A DNA stretch of 64,000 nucleotides from Christiangramia sp. OXR-203. GTDB lineage: Bacteria; Bacteroidota; Bacteroidia; Flavobacteriales; Flavobacteriaceae. A program made the translations under genes and the position numbers. The DNA is taken from the NCBI RefSeq assembly GCF_034372165.1, contig NZ_CP139698.1:3224001-3288000 (forward strand). The letters are read 5' to 3'. Under the pieces are notes generated by a model that saw nothing but the letters and a program-made list of their open reading frames with translations, was not told the DNA's origin and did not search any database. This document shows positions 35,837-44,060 of this stretch, piece after piece (within the stretch, counting starts at the first letter, position 1; every line of letters starts with the position of its first letter).

Positions 35837-36799
35837 TTATTCAATTTCATTAAGAACGCGAGTGATTTCATCCAGTTTTGGAGTAAGAATCACTTCAATT
35901 CTACGGTTTTTGGCTTTTCCTGCTTCAGAATCATTATTGGCGATTGGTGCATATTCACCTCTACCAGCAGCGGTAAGACTTTGAGGGTCAATCTGGTTGT
36001 TTTCGCGTAGGATCTGCACTATAGACGTCGCTCTTTTAGTAGAAAGATCCCAGTTGTCTTTTAACTGACCGCTACCACCATAAGGCACATTATCTGTATG
36101 TCCTTCAATTAGAACTGCGATATCGGGATTTTGGGCAAGTACGCTTCCCAGCTGTTTAACTGCTTTTCTTCCTTCCTGGTTCACTGCCCAGCTACCAGAA
36201 TCGAACAGCAATTTATTTTCCATGGAAACATATACTTTTCCATCTTTTTGCTCAACGCTTAATCCCTTACCCTCAAATTTTGTAAGAGCATTTGATACTG
36301 CATTCTTAAGAGCGTTCATCTTGGCGTCTTTAGCTGCAATAACAGACTCCAGTTCATCGATTCTCTGAGAACGGAGATTGAGGTCTTTTTGAAGCTTTTC
36401 CAGTCGGTTCTTTTCAGTAATCAGGTCGGCTTCTTTTTCGTCTAATTGCGCGAGTAACTCTCTATTTTGACGGGAATTCTCCAAAATGGCTGCTGAACTG
36501 TTTTGCTCCAGCGCATCATAGGATTCCTCCAGGCTGGAATAGTTCTTCTGCAACGCAGCAAATTTCTGCATAAGATCATTTCGCTCTGTGGTAGCAGCAT
36601 CGTACTCTTTTTGTAAGCTGGCAAGATCATTGCCAAGCTTTTCCGAATTACTTCGGAAGGAATTGAGGTCCTCAGTCATGCTTCTATTCTCACGCTGAAG
36701 GTCTGCATTTCTACCTTCCAGATCATTGTATTTTTTCGATGAAACACAGGATGTTCCCAATGCCAGAAGTGTTAAAATTGTAAGAATTTTAAGTTTCAT
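35837..36799 (-). CDS. OmpA-family lipoprotein with coiled coil
   Basis: The protein has 320 residues from ATG at 36799; an upstream Met at 36835 would overlap the exonuclease gene and is not signal-like. The lipoprotein signal is MKLKILTILTLLALGTSC. A long coiled coil follows (about 20-170, heptads rich in L, E, Q, N). The OmpA peptidoglycan-binding domain fills about 195-310: LLFDSGSWAVNQEGRKAVKQL, VLIEGHTDNVPYG, WDLSTKRATSIVQIL and AKNRRIEVILTPK. It probably links the outer membrane to peptidoglycan. Confidence 0.93.
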   Translation of the reverse strand: MKLKILTILTLLALGTSCVSSKKYNDLEGRNADLQRENRSMTEDLNSFRSNSEKLGNDLASLQKEYDAATTERNDLMQKFAALQKNYSSLEESYDALEQNSSAAILENSRQNRELLAQLDEKEADLITEKNRLEKLQKDLNLRSQRIDELESVIAAKDAKMNALKNAVSNALTKFEGKGLSVEQKDGKVYVSMENKLLFDSGSWAVNQEGRKAVKQLGSVLAQNPDIAVLIEGHTDNVPYGGSGQLKDNWDLSTKRATSIVQILRENNQIDPQSLTAAGRGEYAPIANNDSEAGKAKNRRIEVILTPKLDEITRVLNEIE

Positions 36800-36804
36800 A
36801 TTTT

Positions 36805-37569
36805 TTATTTTTCGATTTCTACTAGAACGGGACAATGGTCACTATGGTATGCTTCCGGCAGGATTACTGCTCTTTTCAAGCGATCTTTAAGTGGCGCTGC
36901 CACCAGGTTATAATCGATCCTCCATCCCTTATTGTTATTTCGTGCATTGGCTCTGTAACTCCACCAGGAATACTGATCTGGCTCTTCATTAAAATGACGA
37001 AAGCTATCTATAAAGCCACTTTGCATCAACCTATCGATCCACTGTCGTTCTTCAGGAAGAAATCCGGAAGTGTTTTTTAATCTCACCGGATCGTGAATAT
37101 CGATGGCTTCGTGACAAATGTTATAATCCCCGCCAATGATCAAATTAGGTCTGGACTTTTTAAGTTCATCTATATAATACTGGAAGTCCTCCATAAATTT
37201 GAACTTAAAATCGAGCCTTGCAGTATTGGTACCCGATGGCAAATAGAGACTCATGACTGAAAGTTCTCCAAAATCTGCCCGAATTACCCGGCCTTCATAA
37301 TCCATATAATCTATTCCGGTCCCATACTCTACATGATCTGGTTTGGTTTTACTCAAAATTGCCACGCCGCTATAACCCTTTTTAGTTGCGGGATACCAGT
37401 ATTGATATGGATACCCAGCTTTTTCAAAGACTCCCAGATCAAGTTGTTCTGGAGTAGCTTTAATTTCCTGAATAAGAACCACATCTGGATCTGCCTGTTG
37501 TAACCAGTCAAGAAAACCTTTCTTGATCGCAGCCCTGATGCCGTTTACATTATATGAGATAATAGTCAT
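36805..37569 (-). CDS. xth: Exodeoxyribonuclease III
   Basis: The 254-residue AP endonuclease/3'-5' exonuclease belongs to the EEP fold. NVNGIRAAIKKGFLDWL, VLIQEIKATPEQ (metal glutamate), GYSGVAILSK, GGDYNICHEAIDIHDP and the ending AYHSDHCPVLVEIEK contain the catalytic Asn, Glu, Asp and His residues. It is upstream of the OmpA gene by five bases. Confidence 0.96.
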   Translation of the reverse strand: MTIISYNVNGIRAAIKKGFLDWLQQADPDVVLIQEIKATPEQLDLGVFEKAGYPYQYWYPATKKGYSGVAILSKTKPDHVEYGTGIDYMDYEGRVIRADFGELSVMSLYLPSGTNTARLDFKFKFMEDFQYYIDELKKSRPNLIIGGDYNICHEAIDIHDPVRLKNTSGFLPEERQWIDRLMQSGFIDSFRHFNEEPDQYSWWSYRANARNNNKGWRIDYNLVAAPLKDRLKRAVILPEAYHSDHCPVLVEIEK

Positions 37570-37585
37570 AGAATTCGATTTTGCA

Positions 37586-37630
37586 CAAAAATAACGCTAT
37601 CTGAACTTTTCGTGGTCCCGGATAGCGTTA
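37586..37630 (-). terminator. Terminator of the T9SS-protein gene, overlapping the xth promoter region
   Basis: TAACGCTATC (37592-37601) pairs perfectly with GATAGCGTTA (37621-37630) across a 19-base loop, followed on the minus strand by TTTTTG. The same bases give a -7 box TATTTTTG (37593-37586, minus) suited to xth, so end and start signals overlap. Confidence 0.75.
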
Positions 37631-37650
37631 TGATTTATTTAAAATGATTG

Positions 37651-40647
37651 TTATTTGACGATAAAGCGTTTTACTTTTCCAACTTTTCTTGTACCTACGC
37701 GAACCAGGTAAACTCCCCTTGCAGCGTATGACATATCCAAATCGTAGATATAACCATCCCCTTCATTCAGGATCAGGTTTTCCAGAAGCAATTGTCCGCT
37801 AATATCATGAACCGTGAGACGTAGTGGTTCATTAAAGCTTGTTTCCATTACTACCCTGTAAAGTCCTTCTATGGTTGGATTTGAAACCACGATCAATTCG
37901 GCTTCATTTAGGATGAAGTCTTCAATATCTAAAGTACTGTCAATGATATTTACTGAATAATCATGTGTTGTTCCATAGGCCATTACTGAACATGGATCAT
38001 TTAGATCTCCATCAAAACTGGTATCGCCAGCTCTAATTCTCAGTAAGTGTTGTCCCAATTTGGCATCTTCAGGTAAACTGAAATTATAGGTAAAAGGCGT
38101 ATTAATTTCCGGAATCACTTCCGAAGTAATTAGTCTTTCAGAATCTTCAAAAACCGCATTATCATTTAGATCGATCCACATGGAAAACTTCTCCACATCA
38201 TCATCTGCAAAATTGGTTTGAACAGTTACGCTATAATCGTTGATTGATCGATCAAGATTCGTAGTACCTCCAATAAAATCAAGATATCCTGTAGTACATG
38301 GAATTCTTTCATTTACAAAATCATTGATCTCGAAATAAAATATACCATCCCCCTGGGAACAATCTGAACCTTCTGGAATACAATCTAGATTGGCAACCGA
38401 TGTCCTTTCTGAATCATTCGATGGATCAAAATCGTTTGCCAGTCTGGTTCTGGCTGTAATCGTATATCTCCCGGAACTTGAGAAATTAGAAGTTTGATTA
38501 AAAGTATAAGTTTCAAGACCTCCGACTTCAAGGGCTCCAGTGAAAACTTCAGAAACAGTAGCATTATTTCCAATTTGGTAAGAAACCGGGATATTGCTTT
38601 GCGGCTCTCCCCCAAAGTTCTCGATCGTGACAGTCACCTGCTCAGAAGCACTCAGATTCTCTCCAGACTCCGGCGCGTCGATAGAAGTAACTCCAACATC
38701 ATTAGGTGGTAAGTTCTTCACCTCAGCTTCGATACTATCATTTCCGGGATTAACATCACCTTCAAGATTGGTAGAAATAACCAGTGTATAGATCTGGCCT
38801 ACTTCGGAAAGATCTGCGAGTTCAGAAAAATTAAATTCAGCAACACTTTCCGCAGGAATGGTTTCAGTATAGGTTTGAGTTACAGTTTCACCTCCATTTA
38901 TGGTATAGCTGATCTCAAAATTAGATTGAGGATTAAGTCCGAAATTTCTAAGCCTGATGCTAATTTGTTCTGAAGCTGTTAAACTTGCATCTTCGGGACT
39001 TTCCAGGCTAATCACTCCAATATCGTTGAGTTCGGTTGCAGAAAATCTAAAAACGCCCACTTTATTAAGACGTCTTGTTCCTTCAAAATATTCCGCATTA
39101 TGCCAGAAGGTTAGATCATCTACCGGGTCTATACTTAGATGCGCATAATCTCCATAGCGTCCAAAAGGACTGGGCTGCGGACTCAATCCCTCCACAATGC
39201 TTTGCTCTTCGATGCTCATGATTCCCAATGCATCATTTACGTACCTGCCGGTATAACGAATGGAAGGGAAAATTGGATCTACAGGATTATCATCCAGAAT
39301 CGTAAAACCGAGAGCTATGTTTCCCCGGGCATCTATCCCTATGCTTCCGCTAAATCTATCACTAGGGTCCGGGGCATACGTACCTTCCTGGTAAACACTC
39401 CAGGCTGCTCCATCGTTTGCCTGTCTTAGTTCATACCAGCGAATGCCCGCATGTTCAGCAGGACTAGCATCCACATCTACCACAAAGTTCATAACGACCG
39501 AATTGTGATCTTCAAACCTGCGATACTGGGTCATGTACATCATGGCACCTTGCAGGGCATCAATATCTGTATCACTCCCTGGCTGAGCAAGATTTTTAAA
39601 GCTACCACCATCAAATGTTGCTATAAACGGTGATACACCATCAGTAAGCTCCTGACTTAACCTTATGCTGGAAGATGAAAGGTCCTCCCAGTTTACATCC
39701 ATAAGCCAGATCTTTAAGTGATCTTCATTAACCCCAGCCCATTGATCGTCCTGTAAATAAATAATTGGCGCATCTCCTGCAGGTGGAAGATCTGATCCCA
39801 TCACACTGAAACCTGCCGGACTGTAGAATCCATTATTCTGAATTCCCGGTAAAGGAAAACCCAGTATTCTAACATCATTTGCACCTGCCAGCATTCTATC
39901 ACGCTCCAGAACATAAACAATTTCTTTACCCTGTGGTTCTAAGGCATCCTTGTTGGTAGTGATATAATAACCGTCGCTCCAAAGTGAAATTTTTGGATAA
40001 TCTGGCAATGATTCCAGGTCAAATCTATAGGTATACCATCCACTGTTTACAGGATCGGGACCCTGAGAAACTGCGAAAAGCAATGCCGCAGGAGAATTAC
40101 TTGTACCTCTTGGTGCAAGGTCATCACTAAATTGCATGACCACGAACCTATCTGCCGACTCATCGTAGAAAACGATAGGATCCCCATCAGTTTCATCATT
40201 GAAAGCACCACCAATACTGGCGAGCGAGGAACCTGGGATTAAAACATTTCCCTGCTTATCCCAGATCGCAAATTCAGAATTCCATGCGTTCACATAATGA
40301 TTTCGACCTACGGCACCTGTTGGATCTGAAGGAGTTGATCTCGTATCTGCTCCATCAAAAGTGAATATTGGCGCTTTCGCCGGGATCTCACCTTTTTTCT
40401 TTTGTACAGTAGGATCATCCCTTTTTGGCAGGCCTTTCCCTGGAACGATCTTATTGATCCCCCTGTTTCTCGGATTATAAAGCTTTTGCTTTTTGGTAGA
40501 AGGTATCAATCGTTTCTTTGAAAGTGCTCCCGATTTAATTACGCTGGCAGAATCTATGAATGCAGGTCCCATTCTTTCTTTTTCCTGGGAAAAAACGTTC
40601 AGCTGAAAAAGAAATAAAAGTGGAAGTAATAGTATATATTTTTTCAT
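37651..40647 (-). CDS. Large secreted protein with CARDB-like repeats, GEVED-like domain and T9SS sorting domain
   Basis: The 998-residue protein has the signal peptide MKKYILLLPLLFLFQLNVFSQ. A beta-rich N-terminal region of about 460 residues (FTFDGADTRSTPSDPTGAVGRNHYVNAWNSEFAIWDKQGN) may be a propeller. Two CARDB-like repeats follow (NDIGVISLESPEDASLTASEQISIRLRNFG and NDVGVTSIDAPESGENLSASEQVTVTIENFG). A GEVED-like segment is DDDVEKFSMWIDLNDNAVFEDSERLI. The C-terminal type IX sorting domain covers about 925-998, ending ARGVYLVRVGTRKVGKVKRFIVK. It is exported through the outer membrane by T9SS and held at the surface or released. No catalytic motif was recognised. Confidence 0.9.
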   Translation of the reverse strand: MKKYILLLPLLFLFQLNVFSQEKERMGPAFIDSASVIKSGALSKKRLIPSTKKQKLYNPRNRGINKIVPGKGLPKRDDPTVQKKKGEIPAKAPIFTFDGADTRSTPSDPTGAVGRNHYVNAWNSEFAIWDKQGNVLIPGSSLASIGGAFNDETDGDPIVFYDESADRFVVMQFSDDLAPRGTSNSPAALLFAVSQGPDPVNSGWYTYRFDLESLPDYPKISLWSDGYYITTNKDALEPQGKEIVYVLERDRMLAGANDVRILGFPLPGIQNNGFYSPAGFSVMGSDLPPAGDAPIIYLQDDQWAGVNEDHLKIWLMDVNWEDLSSSSIRLSQELTDGVSPFIATFDGGSFKNLAQPGSDTDIDALQGAMMYMTQYRRFEDHNSVVMNFVVDVDASPAEHAGIRWYELRQANDGAAWSVYQEGTYAPDPSDRFSGSIGIDARGNIALGFTILDDNPVDPIFPSIRYTGRYVNDALGIMSIEEQSIVEGLSPQPSPFGRYGDYAHLSIDPVDDLTFWHNAEYFEGTRRLNKVGVFRFSATELNDIGVISLESPEDASLTASEQISIRLRNFGLNPQSNFEISYTINGGETVTQTYTETIPAESVAEFNFSELADLSEVGQIYTLVISTNLEGDVNPGNDSIEAEVKNLPPNDVGVTSIDAPESGENLSASEQVTVTIENFGGEPQSNIPVSYQIGNNATVSEVFTGALEVGGLETYTFNQTSNFSSSGRYTITARTRLANDFDPSNDSERTSVANLDCIPEGSDCSQGDGIFYFEINDFVNERIPCTTGYLDFIGGTTNLDRSINDYSVTVQTNFADDDVEKFSMWIDLNDNAVFEDSERLITSEVIPEINTPFTYNFSLPEDAKLGQHLLRIRAGDTSFDGDLNDPCSVMAYGTTHDYSVNIIDSTLDIEDFILNEAELIVVSNPTIEGLYRVVMETSFNEPLRLTVHDISGQLLLENLILNEGDGYIYDLDMSYAARGVYLVRVGTRKVGKVKRFIVK

Positions 40648-40709
40648 CGCGAATGCATCAACTTCAATAATGACTAAAAATAGACATTATCAAATTTAAT
40701 CAATATAAA

Positions 40710-40737
40710 AAAGGCAATTAATCGCTTAATTGCCTTT
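40710..40737 (-). terminator. Terminator after glyS
   Basis: A perfect 12-base-pair stem (40710-40721 with 40726-40737) closes on a TCGC loop. The minus-strand tail is TTTATATTG. Confidence 0.85.
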
Positions 40738-40767
40738 ATATCGGGACTATACCAAAAATGAATATGT

Positions 40768-42312
40768 CTATGCGAAATCTTTCATCCAGGTTTTAAAGTC
40801 GGTTTCTTTTCTAATCAATGCATTGAGTTCAGAGATTTTCACTCTTTTCTGCTCCATGGTATCGCGAAATCTCACAGTTACTGAATCATCTTCCAGTGAG
40901 TCATGATCTACCGTAATACAAAGCGGAGTTCCGGCAGCATCCTGTCTTCTATATCTACGCCCAATGGCATCTTTCTCATCATACTGTACTCTAAAATCCC
41001 ATTGAAGTTCATCAATGATCTTATGGGCAAGTTCCGGCAAGCCGTCTTTCTTCACCAGTGGCAATACTGCGGCTTTTGTTGGAGCCAGTACCGCAGGAAG
41101 TTTTAATACCGTACGGGTATTCCCATCTTCCAGTTGTTCTTCTTTTAACGAAGATGAAAGAACTGCCAGGAACATGCGATCAAGACCTATCGAGGTTTCG
41201 ATCACATAAGGCACATAATTTTCTTTAAGCTCAGGATCGTAGAACCTCAGCTTTTTACCAGAATGTTCTTCATGAGCTTTAAGGTCAAAATCTGTTCTCG
41301 AATGAATTCCTTCAAGTTCCTTAAATCCAAATGGGAAATCAAATTCAATATCTGCCGCTGCATTTGCGTAATGCGCTAATTTTTCATGATCATGGAATCT
41401 GTAATTCTCTTCACCCAGACCTAATGATCTATGCCAGTTTAATCGTACTTCTTTCCATTTCTCGTACCACTCAAGTTCTTCACCCGGTCGTACAAAAAAT
41501 TGCATTTCCATTTGTTCAAATTCTCTCATTCTGAAAATGAACTGTCTGGCTACGATCTCATTTCTGAAGGCTTTACCAATCTGTGCTATCCCGAAAGGAA
41601 TTTTCATTCTTCCTGTTTTCTGAACATTCAGAAAGTTTACAAAGATACCCTGAGCAGTTTCTGGTCTCAGGTATAGATCTGTAGCAGAATCGGCTGAAGC
41701 TCCTAGTTTAGTTCCAAACATAAGGTTGAACTGTCTAACTTCAGTCCAGTTCTTGGAACCTGTATCGGGATCTGCGATTTCAAGTTCTTCTATCAACTTT
41801 TTGACATCATCAAGATCCTCATTGGTAAGCGAGCGAGCCAGTCTTTCCAGGATCTCTTTACGATCACCTAAATATCTTTGCACTCTTGGATTGGTCTGCC
41901 TGTACATTTCTTCATCGAAATCTTCACCAAACCTTTTCTTTGCTTTTGCTATTTCCTTTTCTGCTTTCTGAAGTAGCTTTTCAGCATAATCCTCTACCAG
42001 AACATCTGCGCGATATCTCTTTTTAGAATCTTTATTGTCAATAAGAGGATCATTAAAGGCATCGACGTGGCCAGAAGCCTTCCAGGTGGTGGGATGCATT
42101 AAGATTGAAGCATCTATCCCAACAATATTCTGGTGTAACTGCGTCATACTTCTCCACCAGTATTCCTTAATGTTTTTCTTCAGCTCAGCTCCATTCTGGC
42201 CATAGTCATATACAGCACTCAGGCCATCATAGATCTCACTGGATTGAAATATATACCCATACTCCTTGGCATGGGAAATCACGTTCTTAAAAAGGTCTTC
42301 TTGTTTTGCCAT
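40768..42312 (-). CDS. glyS: Glycine-tRNA ligase, dimeric eukaryote/archaea-like type
   Basis: The 514-residue class II synthetase is of the alpha2 type. Early motifs are YGYIFQSSEIYDGLSAVYDYGQNGAELKKN and HPTTWKASGHVDAFNDPL. Motif 2 is GKAFRNEIVARQFIFRMREFEQMEMQFF, and motif 3 is ETSIGLDRMFLAVL. The anticodon-binding domain (about 395-510) has APTKAAVLPLVKKDG and YDEKDAIGRRYRRQDAAGTPLCITVDHDSLED. The bacterial alpha2beta2 form is not used here, as in other Bacteroidota. Its ATG follows a -7 box by four bases. Confidence 0.97.
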   Translation of the reverse strand: MAKQEDLFKNVISHAKEYGYIFQSSEIYDGLSAVYDYGQNGAELKKNIKEYWWRSMTQLHQNIVGIDASILMHPTTWKASGHVDAFNDPLIDNKDSKKRYRADVLVEDYAEKLLQKAEKEIAKAKKRFGEDFDEEMYRQTNPRVQRYLGDRKEILERLARSLTNEDLDDVKKLIEELEIADPDTGSKNWTEVRQFNLMFGTKLGASADSATDLYLRPETAQGIFVNFLNVQKTGRMKIPFGIAQIGKAFRNEIVARQFIFRMREFEQMEMQFFVRPGEELEWYEKWKEVRLNWHRSLGLGEENYRFHDHEKLAHYANAAADIEFDFPFGFKELEGIHSRTDFDLKAHEEHSGKKLRFYDPELKENYVPYVIETSIGLDRMFLAVLSSSLKEEQLEDGNTRTVLKLPAVLAPTKAAVLPLVKKDGLPELAHKIIDELQWDFRVQYDEKDAIGRRYRRQDAAGTPLCITVDHDSLEDDSVTVRFRDTMEQKRVKISELNALIRKETDFKTWMKDFA

Positions 42313-42316
42313 GGAA

Positions 42317-42358
42317 CAAAAATAAAAAAACCGCCCTGAATAAGCTTCAAGGCGGTCT
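42317..42358 (-). promoter_or_regulatory. Overlapping terminator (upstream gene) and promoter (glyS)
   Basis: On the minus strand, ACCGCC and GGCGGT arms (42330-42335 and 42351-42356) with TGAA/TTCA inner pairs form a hairpin ending in a seven-T run, a terminator for the coiled-coil gene. Within it, TTG (42350-42348) and TATTTTTG (42324-42317), 23 bases apart, form a promoter whose box ends four bases before the glyS ATG. Confidence 0.7.
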
Positions 42359-42378
42359 GTATTTTATATTTTAATAAT

Positions 42379-43260
42379 CTACTTCAGGCTAAAACTTCCG
42401 TTTGCAAGAAGAACAGCGTCATTATAAACATAGACCTTATAAGTTCCTTCCAGTAGTTTATCCTCATCTGTATTCGAAAGAATACAAACATCCAGTTCAT
42501 CTTTTTCATAGAATACTTTCGAAGATGCACTATAAACCATCGCTCCACCCTCATGTTGCACCACGATCTGGTCACCTACCAGTTCATTTTCAGGATTATA
42601 AACCTGTACGTACATGGTTTTCTCACCTGTATCTGCAAGATCATTGGCCGTTAAAGTAAAACAGGTTCTAATCTGGTCAATACGTCCTGTTCTATCATTT
42701 TCAACAAGTTTCCCGCTATTTCTAACGATTACACCTTCTCCTTTTAAACCGGTGATTTTAAGTCGTGATGCCTTGTCAACCTTTGTAGAAAGACTTTGAT
42801 TCGTATTCCGTAAAGAATCTGAAAATCTTGTTCTTTCCTGCAAAGCAACGCTTGTACTATCCAGAGAAGTACTCAATTGTTGATTCTGCGCACTTAAACT
42901 ATCTACCACGCGAAATAGTCTGTCTTTCTCAGCTTTTAAATTACCGATCTCTCTTCTATATCTCGAGATCATAACCAGATTCGCTTCATTATCTTTTACT
43001 GAATCTAATAATCTAGTAATTCGATCACGCGCATTTACGAGGTCCTGATCCATCACCTCATTCTCATCGATCGCCTCATCGTATTTAATGATAAGTTCGT
43101 TCAATTCATCTTCTATAACTGTTTTTTCCTTCTGAAGGATCTCTTTATTCTCCTTTTCTTCGTTATAGAATTTAATGGTGTAAATACTCAGGGCAATAAG
43201 CGCCACGGCAAGTACACCCGTAAGAACTTTTAATGCAGTATTGCTTTTATTTTCTGTCAT
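42379..43260 (-). CDS. Membrane-anchored coiled-coil protein, unknown function
   Basis: The 293-residue protein has one N-terminal membrane helix (about 10-28, LKVLTGVLAVALIALSIYTI). A long coiled coil of about 140 residues (30-170, heptads rich in E, K, L, N) comes next. A C-terminal beta domain follows (GLKGEGVIVRNSGKLVENDRTGRIDQIRTCFTLTAND through YVYNDAVLLANGSFSLK). The bulk should face the periplasm. The layout resembles flavobacterial proteins annotated only as hypothetical. It precedes glyS but has its own terminator, so no functional link is implied. Confidence 0.8.
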   Translation of the reverse strand: MTENKSNTALKVLTGVLAVALIALSIYTIKFYNEEKENKEILQKEKTVIEDELNELIIKYDEAIDENEVMDQDLVNARDRITRLLDSVKDNEANLVMISRYRREIGNLKAEKDRLFRVVDSLSAQNQQLSTSLDSTSVALQERTRFSDSLRNTNQSLSTKVDKASRLKITGLKGEGVIVRNSGKLVENDRTGRIDQIRTCFTLTANDLADTGEKTMYVQVYNPENELVGDQIVVQHEGGAMVYSASSKVFYEKDELDVCILSNTDEDKLLEGTYKVYVYNDAVLLANGSFSLK

Positions 43261-43322
43261 TATGAATCAATTTAGTTTGTAAATTTATACGTTTAACCAA
43301 GTCTGGTACAAGCCATTAACAA

Positions 43323-44003
43323 ATGTTTCACGATTTCATTAATCTTCTTTATCCGGCTTCCTGTCACATTTGTCAGGCAGAACTTGTGAAAAATGAGCAT
43401 ATACTTTGTACCAGTTGCCTGCATGATCTTCCGGTTACCAGATATCATTTAGATAACGACAATCCGGTCAAAAAAATTTTCCAGGGCAGGGTAAAGATAG
43501 ACAAAGCAACCGCATTATTACATTTCAGAAAAAAATCTGGGGTACAACAGCTTATCCATGATCTGAAATATCGCGGACACCAGGAAATTGGAAAATATCT
43601 TGGTACATGGCTGGGAGAAGAGCTATCGGCTATAGATGATTACAGGAAAATTGACCTTGTTCTTCCTGTTCCTTTGCATAAATCCAGATTAAAAGAACGC
43701 GGTTACAACCAGGTAGAAGCTTTTGGAATCGAGATCGCTAACAAGCTGGATGCTGAGTATAGATCTGATCTTATTTTGAAAGTAAACGCCATGCAAACAC
43801 AAACCAAAAAAGGCAGGATCTCCCGTTGGGGCAAGATTGAGCAAACGCTCCAAATTCAGAAGCCCGATGAATTGAAGGGAAAGAATGTGTTGCTGGTTGA
43901 TGATCTGGTTACAACCGGAGCGACTCTGGAAGCCTGTGCTCATAAATTACTTGAAATAGAAAATATCAGCATATCTATCGCTACCATGGCAATTACACAC
44001 TAA
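43323..44003 (+). CDS. comF: ComF family protein (phosphoribosyltransferase fold)
   Basis: The 226-residue protein has an N-terminal zinc finger with C14, C17, C29 and C32 (PASCHICQAELVKNEHILCTSC). The PRTase domain includes LVLPVPLHKSRLKERGYNQVEAF and the PRPP loop NVLLVDDLVTTGATLEAC. ComF proteins support natural transformation in some bacteria; in many lineages the role is undefined. It is divergent from the coiled-coil gene. Confidence 0.93.
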   Translation: MFHDFINLLYPASCHICQAELVKNEHILCTSCLHDLPVTRYHLDNDNPVKKIFQGRVKIDKATALLHFRKKSGVQQLIHDLKYRGHQEIGKYLGTWLGEELSAIDDYRKIDLVLPVPLHKSRLKERGYNQVEAFGIEIANKLDAEYRSDLILKVNAMQTQTKKGRISRWGKIEQTLQIQKPDELKGKNVLLVDDLVTTGATLEACAHKLLEIENISISIATMAITH

Positions 44004-44060
44004 GCATTACGTTGTAATTCAAAATAATTGTTTCTTTGCTAAAAGAATTCCCTTTCATTC

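Noticed and set aside
36800-36835. Longer OmpA-lipoprotein start overlapping exonuclease III
   Set aside because: The added residues are polar and basic, and the lipoprotein signal begins at 36799.
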